Of a stretch of 64,000 bases of DNA, positions 36,210-50,035 are shown in pieces. The notes under the pieces are model-generated. The model saw only the letters and a program-made list of their open reading frames with translations. It ran no database searches and was not told the DNA's origin. The position numbers and the translations under genes are program-made. The stretch lies in contig JAJKFJ010021903.1 in NCBI GenBank assembly GCA_027382625.1, positions 41,344 to 105,343 of the forward strand, given 5' to 3'. Position 1 is the first letter of the stretch, and every line of letters starts with the position of its first letter. The DNA is from Tetmemena sp. SeJ-2015. Taxonomy: Eukaryota; Ciliophora; Spirotrichea; Sporadotrichida; Oxytrichidae.

Positions 36210-39200
36210 ATGGAAAACTACAGCCAATTGAAGAAAGAGACAAAGAAGGACACCATCATTAAAAAGGTGGTAGATTCTTATTTCGCCGTGATGTTACAAC
36301 TTCTCAAAAATAAATCAATCGGTAAGCCAACATGGTAAAATTTAAATCCACTCCAATGATAATATTTTATCCATTTGCTTCACATTCTAAAAGTTTCTTA
36401 TAGACCAACTCTGGGCCTGTGTGCTAATATTCATTATGTTCAGCTAAGTATTTGCAGGCTTATTCGAGAAGAAGGTAAGTAGATAAAAGTTTGTAACATC
36501 AGAGAACAGACACACCTTTTAAAAATGCTCTTTCATATTCAGAAATCAGTTATCTAACTAACTTTAATCCTATATTATCACTAAGCAGTTTTATTAGAGT
36601 GAAGATATTAAATTTCTCTCTGAATTAAGATTATAAAGTCTAATTTGAAATAGATTTTCAGCTGGCGCGATACTATGCTGCTTGAACCATTTTAAAGCTT
36701 TTGTGACTATGTAAGAATCGTAGAAGCTATCAATAACTCCGGTTCTGAGCTCTACTATTGGATTTTCTTCTATTTCAGTAAGTTAACTGCCACTTTGAAG
36801 CTGCACCCTTGCCTCATCTCCATACTTATTTTATTAATATAGCCGTGTCTTATCTGTTCATCATAACTATGCTGCTTTTGTACTTGCATTATTCTCTAAC
36901 ACATCCAGCCTTTTACTTTGAGTCACTGGTGCAGGCTTTACGCTACCTTTTGATGATCTCCTACATGATTTTCTTCCTCCCCTTCTATGAGATATTCATC
37001 TCCGTATTTCATTGCGAATCCGATGGCTATCACTATATAGGTAAGTTACACTGACTCTACACACACTTAATGTTAAATCCTATAAGCAATATGCAAGCGC
37101 ACGCTTCGAATTACAATTTTCTATAGTTAGGGATCTGGAGTGCTATTCCACTTACCACTCGATTTTAATGTTACTCACAGTCACAGGCCTTGTTGAGCTG
37201 ATCTTACTCAACGTAGTTATAGCACTCCTTTACAATGAAACTTAGCCTGTGAAGGAGGATGCACTTTCTCGATTAGACTCAAGCTTTGAAATTTTAATGC
37301 TGCTCTATCGGATGCTGATAGGAACGCTTTCCTAATACTGTCTGGCTGGCTTTTGCTCTTGGATAATTATAGCAGTTTGTTTAATCACCTCCATGTACTT
37401 TCTCTACCAATACTACAAGTACCTCCCCTATTACAATAGCTTTGTGAGTATCTTCTTCGGCTGTATGCTTGGCATTTATTTCTGGATCTCAGTTAATGCT
37501 CTACTCACGGAGTTCATTAACATTCATGGACACATATTGATAGAAAACAAGAGAATTAAATCATCTATAAGAGAGGAAATAAATTCGCTTTATCAATAAT
37601 AGTGATCTTCATAGGTATTCCAATAGTATGTTACCTTATAATGTGCGTGAGGGAATCACGAATAGAGTCATTAATGACTTAAACTACCGAGGAAATGTCT
37701 AACGACATAGACTCTCTTAATCAAATCATCATCGCCTAGGAGTGGCTAAGGGAGAGTGGTAGCAATTAATAAAACGTGGACAAAGAGATGAAAGTAAAGG
37801 GTCTGATCACCATGCATCTCACCGAATGCGAGTCAGATGAATGCGTGTGTAAAAACATTGACGAGCTCTATGACCACACGAATGACAGATACCTCTAGTC
37901 TTCATAAGTTGGCGACCTGCACTAGAACCAAGTTTTCGTTAATCACTTCAACAAACAGCTTTACGTTTTAGCTTTGAACAAGTTCATTAACTCACCCTCG
38001 ATCCACATCTCCTTCGCTTTCTATCAATTCTCAGTGATGAAGAACATTCATGCTGCTCTTCATGAGCTCAAAGTAGCTTTGAAAAAGAGACCTACAATCC
38101 AGCAGCAGTTTACAATCTTCCGCTATCAACATATAATCGAGAACTACATAATCAAGGAGGCAGAAAAAATGAAGCACATATATGAGCAACTCACAAGTGT
38201 GAAGGAGTTTGAGAAACTTTTTAACGACATGCAGAAGTAAATAGAGAAAGTCTGTAATTTCCAAGTTGAGTTTTGGACGCACCTTACAACAGTTGTACCA
38301 GACCTAAATCACTTGAATCAACTTAATGTTAAAATATACAAATCAGCACTGGAGGCAGATAAGTTGTGGAAGTAGCTATGTGAGATCAATAATTGCTATC
38401 CACAGGCTTTGACTCTCTATGGAGAGTATCTTACTTTCATCAGGAATAATTAGCAAGCTGGTAAGGAATACTTCGACAAAGCTCACAACGTAGACTTTGC
38501 CTAGAAGTCAGTTTAAGATCATATCAAGAGATCTGATATTCTTTTTACAGAGGACTCTACAGTCATTCATATAAGTGGAAATAGAGAATCCAGTGGTAGG
38601 ATCTTGAAAGTTAGTTAAGGTTTGTTTAAGTGCTTCGGCTTTGCCAAGTAAGAAGTGATAGGGCACAACATTAACACAATCATGCCCACACTATTTGGAG
38701 AGAAGCACAATGACTTTTTGGATGTCTACTACCGAACTGGAAGAGCTAACATCTTTAATAAAGAGAGATAGCTCTTTGCCACAAATAGATCTGGATACTG
38801 CTTCACTATGAAAATCCTAATCAAGCAAATGCCTTCTTTGAAAGAGGAAGTCTAATATGTAGGTATGGTAAAGCCTATTTCAACAGACTACGAGTATATC
38901 CTTACCGACATGCAAGGAAATATTGACAGCTTCACAAGTGGCATAGGCTCCATGCTGAATCTAAACCCTCAACTTTTCAAAGACTAACTTAGTGTGAACA
39001 TTTAGATCTTAGCTCCTGATTTGATTTCCATCTTTGAATACCGACGAGCCTATGTACCTAAAGATAGCAAGCAATCTCAACAGAACGATATGAATAACAA
39101 TGATCCCACTAACTACAGGAATTACTATCGCCGCTCAAGTTTTAACGCCTTCCAATATGGAGGAAGCAAATTCCTCTCTAACAATCGCTTTTCTGTACCA

Positions 39201-42200
39201 GGTGGTGATGCCTTGAACTTCCTAGTGCCAAGTAATTTCGCCAGTATAATAAAATCAGAGAAGCCAACTAAGTCTAATAGGAATAATGGCAAGAAAGGCA
39301 AAGACGATGTAGGTATGTAAGGCTAGGGTAATAAGTTCTTGAAGAGTAATTAATTCAGAGAGTTCATTAAGTACCTGACTAAGGGACGCACCTACGTCAA
39401 GAAGGCACCCGACATTTAAAAACTGCTCTAGTGCAAGGAATATCGTGACTGTGATGTGAGGAAGACTGTGAATATCGAGATACGAGAGTGGAGTATTTCC
39501 ATGGGTAATAGTGAGGAGAAGGGACTGAAGCTTTTGCTGTTCATGATAGCGAAGAATCAATAGGAGAAGAGACCCCAGGACTTGCAAAGCTTTGACGGCC
39601 CAGGGAATAACAACATGTAGTAGATCCATGGCCACGCTTTCTCTCAAGGTCAAATTATAGGTAATATACAGGGCATGGGGTAGTAAGCCAACTAATCTTA
39701 CAACTAGAATTAACTTCCCAAGACCTTCACTCTGGAAAAGCAGAATGAAGAGTACCATTCATCAGGTACACTTGTACAGAGAAGTATTTAGAATAGCTAG
39801 AAATATCAATTGCCAGCTTAATAATAGCAGCAGCAGCAGTAGCAATAATAGCCTCAATAATAGCAAAGTTTGAAAGGTTAAAACGGAATACCAGACCTGC
39901 CCCCCACTAAGAGGAACATAACTAGTGCTTCTCATGCAAATCCTCTGGGCAATGCTTTTCAATCTTCAGGCCTTGGTGGAAGATTCTAGCATGCCAATCC
40001 AGGATCTGGCAGGAGCACTCAAGGACTTGGATACAGCACGGGCTAAATAGGCTAATAGCACTAGTCTCCTATGAGTAGCCAACTCCCAGGAGCTATGAGC
40101 TTCCTAGATATGGAACAAAACCAGCAGCATCAGGAGCCTCTAACTCCTGTAAGAGAGGAAACTTTAACTCACACATGTTTGTAAATTGAAACTAATATTC
40201 CTACTGACCATTCGCCCACCAAGGTCGGCGGCCATGGCAAGTCTAAGTTCAATAAATCAGGCTAAGGCAAGCATTCGAAATAGACTAAAAGCCATGCTGA
40301 CCACGATACTCACAAGGAAGGACTGGATGACGATGCCAACAACAAGATAAAGCTTTTCTCTGACGACAAGCATGGAGGAGCTGTCTCGACTGACCCGCAT
40401 GCTCTGGACTTGAATGACATCCAGTTCGAGAGACAGGAGACCGATGAGCAGGAGGAGGACAACGAACATGAGATAGACACAGACAGAATCGACGTGAAGA
40501 GAGAGATCGTTTTGAACGATGAAATCAAGCAGAACACTCGCAGCTTCGAAGAAGGAGCTGCTGGCTATCCCAAGAGTGACTCTAAGATGTCTCTCCCCAT
40601 GGACAGCAAGACACTCCAGCAAAAAGATTATTCTGGATAAAAAGTGTTTTATGTACAGCAGTCAAGGGAGGGAGCAGCTCCCAAGCCTATAAACTCAGCA
40701 GGAGCAAACTTTCAGCCATCCTCGTAAAACTCTGGAGTGCCAGGGGCGAATGGATTTCAGAATAAGCAGAACAACAGCAGACCCATATCAACCTCTCAAT
40801 CCTAGAACTAGAGTCTGCACGGAGGGGAAGAGTAAAAGAACTAGATCGTGAACAAGCCCCTCATGGAGAGGATCAGCCAGTCGAGGGATGACGACGACGA
40901 TGGAGGAGCCGAAGATGATGAAGGCAGTGAGGAAGACTTTGGAGAAGACGGCGAGGATGGCGATGATGACGAAGAGGACGGTGAGTTCGGAGATGATGAT
41001 GACGATGGAGCCGAGGATGGGGAACTTGTCCTAGACTAGGATTATCGAAGTGGTGGCAGCAGAAGAAATAAATTAAAAAAATTATTGTATTTTATTTTAG
41101 GCTTATGATTAAATAACAATGACGGTTCAGAGGAAGGGTCAGACGAGGAGTTGATGCAGTCGCAGGGTGCCAGAAGAGGAGGCGGGTCAATTGGAGGATC
41201 CAGACGAGGAGGTGGCTTGAGTGGATATGGCTCAGCTCAGAACTCTAAGAACCTGGGCCAGCAGCAGAGTAACATGATGAGCAACCAGCAGATGGGAGCT
41301 CAGCCAGAGAAGAAGATGAAGATCCACGACTACACACGCATAGTGACCAACCCCCGCTACAAGGCATTCGATGACGAGACTTGTGGTAGTGCTTACTTCC
41401 AAGACTGTCTCCCTTCAGAAAGGGAATTGGACATCAGGGAGATGATTAAGAAGAATCAGGCAACTAAGAAGAGGAGAGAGAAACGCAGAAATAAGAAGAA
41501 GGACGAGCAAGCCGCTAAGAACTCAGAGGTCAATCAATTATATTATATCCTATTGATATTTGATTATTTGTAAGTTATTTTTAATGGAGAGAAGAAGGGA
41601 ACCTCAGGAAATGCTGAAACAACAGATAGAATACTCATTCTTAAATTTAACCTATCTTTGATAGTGTTGATAAGAGAGGGAGGGGGAAAGAGGAGGAATC
41701 TCCAGATGACAAACTCATGAGAAGAAAAAGCATAGATGACTAGACTGGTAGATTAAGAGTCAAGAGAGTTAAGAGCAGCATCAGAACAGGAGCCAAGAGA
41801 AAAGAAAGCAACAGTGGCTCAGAGAGCAAGAGTCGTTCACGAAGCAGAAGTAAGAAGAGTGAGAGTAGTGGAGAGGAAGATAAGAATGGCTCAGTCGAAG
41901 AGGAAGATGAGGAAGAGGATGCTGATAGAAATAGAAATGACCCCTCTAGAAATGATCACCACGAACTCAATGACGAGGGAGAGGTATCTTCAATAGCCTC
42001 CTCACAGCAGTCTCAAGCCAGAACTTTCTTCTCACTCAGAGCAGCTATAGATGAGAAGTTCATCCCTCTGCAGATTAAGAACTTGAGGTGGGTGGCTAAC
42101 GTAGTGTTTGGACTCATAATCTTGCTTGCAATAGTCTACTACGTGATTCAGATCACTCTTTTCACAGACATCCATGATCTACATAGGCATCATAATCAAT

Positions 42201-44794
42201 TCTGAGAAGCGAATAAACGACATCATGAACATGAATCTCTAGCTAAACAATCTCATGCTTATCAATGAAGGCATACTCCAGCCTTAAAATTATCTCTTCT
42301 AGGATAAAAATCAATATATACAGACTCTAATTTCTCAGTTCGTAAACTCAACTACTCAACTCAAGCAAAGTCAAAGTAAACTGTCGTTGGATACAGCTTC
42401 TTTTAGTGAGTCATCCAGAGAGAGTATAAACCCAGAAAATGTGGTCCTATAACTCGAGTCGGTAACAGGACTTCCCTCTTCATACTCATCTTCATTTATT
42501 ATCATTCCTTATAAAATCTGCTAATTTCTCATATTCGATATGGGAGGCCATCATGTTCATCATAGTGAGTGGATATAAGTTGGCTGAGACTCCTCTCTCA
42601 ATCATTCACTCCAACAAAGACGTCAATAACTTCAATTTTAAACTTTTAGTAGCATATTTTGACGTGACTTTTATCACTTAGAACTGCATGAACTCAGTGA
42701 TGTCAGCTCTGCAAGAGTCAACTGAGGCTATCATTAAAGAGGCAGATAACGCTAGAGAGAATAACATACAAGTCTTCATGTATCTGCTGATTGCAGTATC
42801 ATGTGCTCTCATAATCTCCATGGCCTTCCTCATGCCAGTCATTAAAAAGGCTAAGTTCAATAAGTAAGAGGTGTTCGAACTCTTCACTCATAGAAAGATA
42901 GAAAAGTGCATAGATGACTAACTCAAGAAGTGTCGCTGGTTCATCACCAAGTATCAGTCGCAGGCTGAGAGTCAAAACTTCTAGGATGGAGGAGTGGGAG
43001 ACCTCTAAGACAATATGATAGAGGAGAATACTCACATCCCTGAAAAGGAGATGAAGAGCGGAGATGATGATAAGCAAAGTGAGTACATGAAAAATTACAA
43101 GAAACAGAAGAAAAAGTGGAAGCAGATTAATATCAGCTTCTACACCCTCATCTTGCAGTTCTCAACCTTCTTGCTCCTTATTCAGGCCTTCTTCATGTTC
43201 GACTTCTTCATTTCTGTGGAGTTCTTGAGTCAAGTGCAAGATCTAACAAGTGAACTTAGTTTGCTAATTGCTCGCCACCCTTCTAACACTTTCCTGCTCC
43301 TCTTAGAAAAAGAGCTACTCTACACTAACAGCTCAGCTCAGTTCCTCTTTTAGGATGTAGACACAGTTTTGAATCGAGAGTGGGGCACTCAGTTTAATGA
43401 TACCTAAGAATTGCTCACCAGGTTTTCTAAAAACTATGCTTACCATTCAAACAACTACAACAAGGATTCACACAAACAGTCTATGGAGATGTATGCTCTA
43501 GCGCAGACTTCTACCTAGAATTTGCAAATACACCTCTTATTAACTCAACAACGGGCCAAGCAATTTTACCTTGAATGCTACCATACTCCTAAGCCTGGTG
43601 AACTCCTCTACTTGTGAGGCTTTTAATGGAGGTGTACTGTAGAAGGGAATCTACAACTCGCAGGTTAAATTTTGGAGTGACTTGCAACGCATCTACAGCG
43701 ATTTCAAAGGTTCTAATAGAACGCAGGCTGATTTCAAGAATCTTCTTAATCAACAGAGTCTAATTCTAAGCGAGCAAATGTCTTGGCAATACTTTGAGGA
43801 CAGTTACTGGGACCTCGTAGATATACTCAAAGCCATAGTTAATATATAAAGTATTCGTAAGAATTTAAAAAATTTTATATAATGAGTAGCATAATTTAAT
43901 AAAGCCGACATAGATACATTCTTTGATTCAGAATTCAGCCTTTATCGAGCTGTGTTTATAATTTTCCTCCTCTATTTGCTGATTCTCTACTTCTTGATTT
44001 GGAGAATCTTCATAAAGCACCTAGTTTAAGAGCTCTGGCAAGCCAAATCCGTTCTCAGGTAAGTTTGAGATCCCTTTTTAAATATACTCTCACCCATATT
44101 CTAAAAGCATTTTATTATAAATGAGGTAGTAGTCTTAATTATAATTATTATAGTGTACTCCCAGTGGAGGTTTGCTTCAGAATTGAGGAGATTAGAACTT
44201 TCATTTACCAGAACTCAAGCACCTTCATAGGGGCTAACGGGTGAGCAACTCACATTTGAAATCATTGAGATAGAGTCACTCTCATTCTTTAATCTAAGTA
44301 ATGATATTTGCTTATATGAATCTATAATTATTTAAATAAGAGCTTCTCGCAACCTAAGCTTATAAAAATATAATATAGATTCTCTTATGTATTTTTAAAG
44401 CTCTGACACAAGTCTAATCACGAATTTCACTTATAAGACAAAGGCACAAGCGAGAGCTATCTCCCAAATCATTCAGCACACTTGGAGTGGTAGCTCTGGC
44501 TATGTGGCCTTTGTTAGGATGGATTTAATTATATATAAGGAACTAAAAGTAATAGCAAACTTTGGTGATGGGAGAGCCAAGGCTGTGGAACTAACCACTC
44601 GCCTTCATATTTTTGGCTCAGGATAAATACAAGAAAAGTTATAAATATTATCTAATACTTTCTCACATAGCAATTATTCTCTCTCTGTAAACTTATAAGT
44701 AAAGTTATTTTGCTATAACATAAATAACTTTGTAAGTTTAAGCTATAGAGAGGAAGTGGAAATTATTGTTGTGGTCTAATCAAGCAAAGTGTGA
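36210..44794 (+). CDS. TmcB-like multi-pass membrane protein with PAS domain (copy 2)
   Basis: ATG 36210 (MENYSQLKKETKKDT); coding to TGA 44792. Order: N-terminal transmembrane block (36.4-37.65 kb, for example NIAVSYLFIITMLLLYLHY and LVELILLNVVIALLY); Cys motif CESDECVC (37830); helical region (37.97-38.5 kb); PAS domain (VSQGLFKCFGFAKQEVIGHN, 38615-38675, then GEKHNDFLDVYYRTGRANIF); long Asn/Gln/Asp-rich acidic linker (39.0-41.5 kb); transmembrane segments at about 42.1, 42.8, 43.15 and 43.98 kb with extracellular loops; juxtamembrane LPVEVCFRIEEIRTFIYQ; and a C-terminal domain (SGYVAFVRMDLIIYKELKVI). Verified introns include 36778-36842 and 43857-43889. An IES-like insertion is at 41072-41110. 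Frame changes near 37570, 42165 and 42530 are single-base. TmcB-like proteins are expanded in ciliates; sensing at a membrane is inferred. Confidence 0.85.
41066..41116 (+). other. IES-like insertion with AAATAA direct repeats
   Basis: AAATAA at 41066-41071 and 41111-41116 bounds 39 nt (41072-41110, about 90% AT). Removing the insert and one repeat gives AGC AGA AGA AAT AAC AAT GAC GGT, joining SRR to NNNDGSEEGSDEE in frame and removing the TGA at 41106. An intron using gtggtg...ttcag (41050-41130) would also keep frame, but it would have a GC-rich non-consensus donor. Confidence 0.6.
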
Positions 44795-44845
44795 TGAGTG
44801 AGTTGGTGAGTGACTTTTAATATAATCAATCAAAGTTTAAGAAAT

Positions 44846-47800
44846 ATGAATTCAACTTCTAATGCACCAGCTTTGAATCAAGGTGAGATTCGTTGATATC
44901 TGACAGTATTTAACTTCTATAGATTTGATGGGCGCAAGGAAGGTGAGTGCAATAAATGTCAACTCAGGGGCTGCATTCGCTAGAGATGGCAGTTCAGCGC
45001 AAGCCTCGCCATCACCCGCAACTAAAGGATAAGACAAGTTTTTCATCACTGAAGCTAATGTTCCTTCAAGGAATGAAATTCAAAAAAGTACATATAATTT
45101 CTTGCCTTTCCTTAAAATGATGAAATAAAAACGAATAATGGCAACGTAATCACTAGCAACTTGCAGGTCATGCCACATGCTTCAACTCATTATACTTCGC
45201 TTTATTTCAGTTGTATGCCAAATTATTTGATCATGTAAGTGTATCATTGAAAAGACATCATGTTATTATTCCTTAATAAACTGAAGAGCTAACATACTAT
45301 AACTATAGACAGGACAGCTTTCCACTATTAGAGAAAGACAGACCACGAGCTATGGCCAGTTACCGATGCAATACAGTGAGCTCTCTTATTACCCTAAGAG
45401 GAAAAGTGCCTACGACTACAAAGAGCATATTGAAGAGATGAAGGTGAGTATAAGAAGCAATCATCATGAATAATTACTATGTTTACACCTTACCTGATCG
45501 TCTTATAGTAAAACCTGTTGACTCCTTGGTAGAAAGTGGTGAAGAAGCTTCAGTACCCTCTCATTGATTACAACTACTATAACAATCTTCCAGTAAAGCC
45601 AGGTGTATTTATCTATAAAGCACTTGTGGAAAGCAAGTACCCTCTGAAGTAATTAAAGATGAACATTCCTGAAACACTCTGTGTCTTTAATGGTTTATAT
45701 TGGATCACTACCAGTAAGTTAATGAACTGCTAGAGAAATTCGAAAAACTTAACTTGCTTTAGACTAAAGTGGAAAGCTTGAAGTGAAGAGCAACGATTTC
45801 CTTCCTAGAAACTTTTATGACAAGGTGCGAGAGCTTTCAGAAACTGCTTACAAGGGTTAGTATCTCGAGCCTCTTCATCCTGCAGTGATCGATCGAAAAT
45901 GGCAGCAGTTTCCAGTTTCCGGCTCTAAGTAAGATAGAAGTTGAAGCTTAAAATATTTTCTAGATCAGTCTAGTCATGGGAGAAATTCAATGAAACAGTA
46001 AACTATGGACCAGATAGCGAGTCAATAATTCAACAGTTCCTATATTCCTCTGCTTAAAAGGCGAATACAGTCAGACTATTTTACTTTAATCCCAAGGCTC
46101 ATCCTGGTCAGAGTTAAACCTATGCTTACTACATGACAAATACGATTCACTATGCAGAGACTTCCACTAAGTTTAGATATGAGGAGAAGTTAATCTTATA
46201 TTTTTCAAAATTGTAGAATATGCTTTATGAAGTACGCAATAAGTTCAAGCCGTGAAAATTCATTCGAGCACTTCGTGATGAAGGGGAAAGTTCTTGAGCA
46301 ATATGAAATTGCTTTACTATATTTACATATTTTGATATGAGTACTTCGCTGATCAGTTGGTGAGTTTCCTATTCAAGTCCTATGGCTTAAGAATAGACGA
46401 GATTGCAATTGACTTTATCAAAGATGAGCGGGATGTCATCTATTTCACTAAAAATTATAAGTAAAGTCTTATATAAACCACTGATTTTATCACGGATGTG
46501 AATGGCTTTAAAGTTCTTGAGTTTGAGAAAGTGAGCAGACTGAATTTGCTGACTGAGGAACAGTGGGCAGAGCGCATGAAGGAAGAGAAGGGGATCTTAG
46601 ACAGAGCAAATAACACAGTCTAGTGCACTCTCTGCAGAATCAGCTATAAGAAGAGTGAGGTTACCAAGATAGTGACTTATAAGATGCTCTTTGAACTTAA
46701 GAACCACTTGTTCAAGAGAGGAATATTTGGCTTTGACTATCTAGAGAAGGTTTCAGAGAGCACACAGTCTTGCAAAGTGTGTGATATTTGCTACATGCTA
46801 GTAGTTGCAGAGCATGAACTAATAGAGGTGGAGAAACTATATGCCATCTCTTAGAATATACCCCTAGAGGAAAAATCAAGAAAGACTGCAGAACTCAATA
46901 GAGTAGACACAGAGAATATAAAGGGGAAGTTACTTAGTGGAGGCTGCTCTTCTATTTCCAAGAGTTTCAAGATATCTAACTGCAGGCCTCAAGCAGAAAT
47001 GCAAGAGTGGAAAGCTCTATCTTCAGATAAAGCTCTTCGATTTCTATACTGTACTTGAGATAGACAACATAATATCGCACTCCATTGTGAGTAAAATGCT
47101 GATACTTAAATTAAATAGACTTGTATATATCTATCTCTTATATTGATAATCAGGGAGGAAACTCCGGGACTCATCACAAAAGGGAAAGTCATGAGATGTC
47201 TCCATCCTTTAAGAAAACTCCTCTTCATAGAATGAATACGATTGGAGGTTCAGAGTAAGATTAAATTTATCGTGTTTACCTTTCTTCTAGAGCTTATAGT
47301 CCTAAAAGATTCAGCAAGAAGCTGACTATGGAAGCCATTAGTCATAATGCGGTTTCAGGCCTTCAGGCAAAGTTTCATCAATACCCTAAGACTCAGCAGG
47401 TTATACTCAAGAAGCTAAGAATGCATTTCCTATTCGTTGATAAGCTGGAAAGTCTAGAAAACTTCTTAGAGAATACAGAAGTAGAATTCAGAATTACTGA
47501 TGGCCCAAAGTGGAATAAGCCAATTGCATTCGCCTCTGCTTTCCCCTTCACTCACTTCGATGTGAAGTCTTCAGAAAAGAAGGGTTAATCATATGTTCAA
47601 AGGCAAAATATTCTCCTTCATTTCTTCGGTAGTGATCTAGAGCCCTTCTTCTTACTTGCTACTACAGGTTTAAAGAAGGACAAGGAAATTAAGACTGAAG
47701 AGAAGATGTTCCTCTATCAGTACAAAGATGTCTTCTTTCCAGAAAATACTTACTATAATTGCGAGCCCCTACCAGTTGAGTGGCTGGAACTTTTTGAAAG

Positions 47801-48002
47801 TAGAGAGTTCTTTTTGGAGAGATTCAAAAAGGAAGAGGAGGATGGAGAGAATAAAAGTCTAGGCTTTACCCCTTCTGTAGTATAAAGGAGCTAAACTATT
47901 TGGAACCTGATTTCAAAGGCAGGTGGAATGTTCGCTAAGAAGCAATCATAACTGGTTACTTAATATCTTAAGATTGAATACATTTAATTATCTTTACTCT
48001 GA
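44846..48002 (+). CDS. Conserved-type hypothetical with two Cys pairs and C2-like tail
   Basis: ATG 44846 (MNSTSNAPALNQ) follows a short intron-like stretch. A 44-nt intron (gtgaga...ctatag) lies within the first codons. Then come an Ala/Ser-rich N-terminus, LYAKLFDH, RERQTTSYGQLPMQYSEL, YPLIDYNYYNNLPVKPGVF and NIPETLCVFNGLYWIT. Next is a helical middle with SSQSWEKFNETVNYGPDSE, then LFKSYGLRIDEIAIDFI (46370). Two Cys pairs, CTLCRISYKKSE (46625) and CKVCDICYMLV (46775), could bind zinc. The C-terminal part has AFPFTHFDVKSS (47550) and SYVQRQNILLHFFGSDLE (47595), beta-rich and C2-like in look. TGA at 48000. At least seven introns with GTAAG/GTGAG...TAG ends are visible. No family named with confidence; the architecture resembles large axoneme-associated proteins. 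Confidence 0.65.
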
Positions 48003-50026
48003 TACGAGAGCAATTGTGTAGAATTGCACAGAGCGCTTATATCCAAAGCCATAAACGACAAGGTCAGGCAGCAGATAAGAAAGTAGACTCGGGGCGAATG
48101 CTATGGCCTCAGACAGTAGACATGAAGAGAGCCGAGCAAGTGTATCAGTAAGAAATTTAAGACTCAAGTCTGCCAATCCAGTTTCAAAAGGATTTTAATA
48201 TATAATTAATTTTTTTTAAGGAAACATAAAGAACAAGTATAAGTTCAATGAAAGTCAAGAAATGGAACTTAAAGAAAATCCAAACGAGGAAAGTCTGAGA
48301 GAGCAGTCTCCTCCAAGATTAAATCTTAATCTTAATGCGGAGCCATTATCTACTTAAGAATCTGGATAGACTATTATATTATATTTTAATATTTAGACTA
48401 GAAACGTTTTACCAGAATAGTCTAAAACTAGCAAGTAAACTGTGAGTAAAGATTCCCTGAAGCTTGAGCTTGGAAAACTAAACTAGCATCTCTCCCATAG
48501 GAACCTCAAAAATTTATTTTAATGTAATTATTTTTAGAACATAGAAAACGATTAACTTCGCTACAACTCTTCTGGGAACCTGCAAAATTCTCAAAATCAC
48601 TAAGCACTCTCAAGAGGAGGAATGGGATCTCAGTCGGCTGCAGATTTCAAGATTCGCAAAAATCACCTTGCTTAGCATTTGGCTTAAACTCAAGAGAGCA
48701 ATCTAGTTACAAAGAATCTGCCAGGCTTAACACAAACCCAAAATGAAGATAGTTAATACAAAGCCAGAAATAACTACACCTAGCAGCTATTATTCAACGC
48801 AAAGCAGCTCATTAATTACCAGAAGATTGACCATGATATATTAGGAGGAGAGTAAAAGACTAAGAAAAAGAGAAGAAAGAGAGTCAAGGTCAACAAACTT
48901 TTAATTATGTCCTTGAGTTTTTAAAGTATAGCCATATTACCCCAACGATATTTACAACTTGAACGAGAAAGTTTAATCAAATTTATTTATCTTCATCTTT
49001 CATTAAGCTTAGGAGCCAGTTAAGATGCTGTCCAAAGCAAAGTCTGAGAAAGCATTAGGCAAGCTCATTCTAGCAAAGTCCCATCGTCCAATATCAGCTT
49101 ACAATCCAAATTTCATAGCAAAGCAAGACAACTCTTAAAATGAAGATAAAACTTTCGACTTTAACAATTCTCAAAATGTTGGCTTGAGTTTGCTAACTGC
49201 TCTGGGAGAAAATTCTCAAGTTCGTAAAGCGATAAAGAGATAAAGCAATGATAACAGCTATGAGTATAATTAATCCATTAATGAAAGAGAAAGGCAGGAC
49301 TTTATAGGAGGGAAGAACTTAGCAGGTCTGGAGAGAATTCAAGAGAGTTAAGAATTGAAAGGAGATATTCTGGGAAATACAGAGGAAGACGAGGAGGTTA
49401 AAACGGGAATGGAGTAAAATATTGAAATCTTAGACTAGCATAAGAAAAACCTAAGGCCCATAAGTCACTATTAGAATGCTCGAGGAAAGTCATAAACAAG
49501 AGCTAGAGGGCAAAATGACTTACTAAGTCTCGTTTCTCCAACATCTAATGACGAATTCTTCATTAAAATAAGTGAGAATTAATAGAAATAGCCTGCATTT
49601 TACTCTTCAAACCTTGCATAAAAGCAGCAAAGTAATTTAGAAAGAGCTAGCTCTTAATAGAAAAATCTGAAACGACCTATAAGTGCTGTCAATCTATTCA
49701 GAAGGCCAGCTAATAGCGGTAACAATCCTTCAATTCCAATGAGCGGCTATGCACTAGCTAGTATGCGGCAGCTTTAGATGGCTTATGATCTAAGACCTCC
49801 TAGTGGTGTGACAAGTATGTTCTCTAATAAAAATGAAAAGGAAGGAAAGTCTAAGTAAGATAAAAGAAAGCAAAAGAAAAACAAAGTCAGACAAGAATAA
49901 CAAGAATAACAACAGCAGGTAGATCCCATTTCTGCTCCTCTGGGTCCGTAATTCGACATCAATAGCTAAATATTCGTCCTTCTAAGGCAAATTCTAAAAC
50001 CTAAAATTGATAAAATACAAGTTTGA
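48003..50026 (+). CDS. Gln/Ser-rich protein with RPxSA motifs
   Basis: The frame is open from about 47970; the first in-frame ATG is 48103 (MASDSRHEESRASVSVRNLR), so the true start is unsure. It is rich in Gln (mostly TAA/TAG), Ser, Asn and Lys. It contains NLRLKSANPVSKG, KSEKALGKLILAKSHRPISA (49048-49100), KRPISAVNLFRRP (49670) and a late basic tract KQDKRKQKKNKVRQEQQEQQ. It ends ...KPKIDKIQV at TGA 50024-50026. Repeated RP[I/x]SA motifs occur in many microtubule- or axoneme-associated proteins; that link is inferential. An intron lies at about 48370-48388, and further gaps at 48905-49012 interrupt the frame. It converges with the next gene, with only 9 nt between the two stop codons. Confidence 0.6.
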
Positions 50027-50035
50027 AGCATAAAA

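Noticed and set aside
39255..40622. Long minus-strand open frames (Leu/Ser-rich)
   Set aside because: They arise opposite the Asn/Gln/Asp-rich linker of the TmcB-like gene, whose reverse complement lacks TGA stops; they have no domain features.
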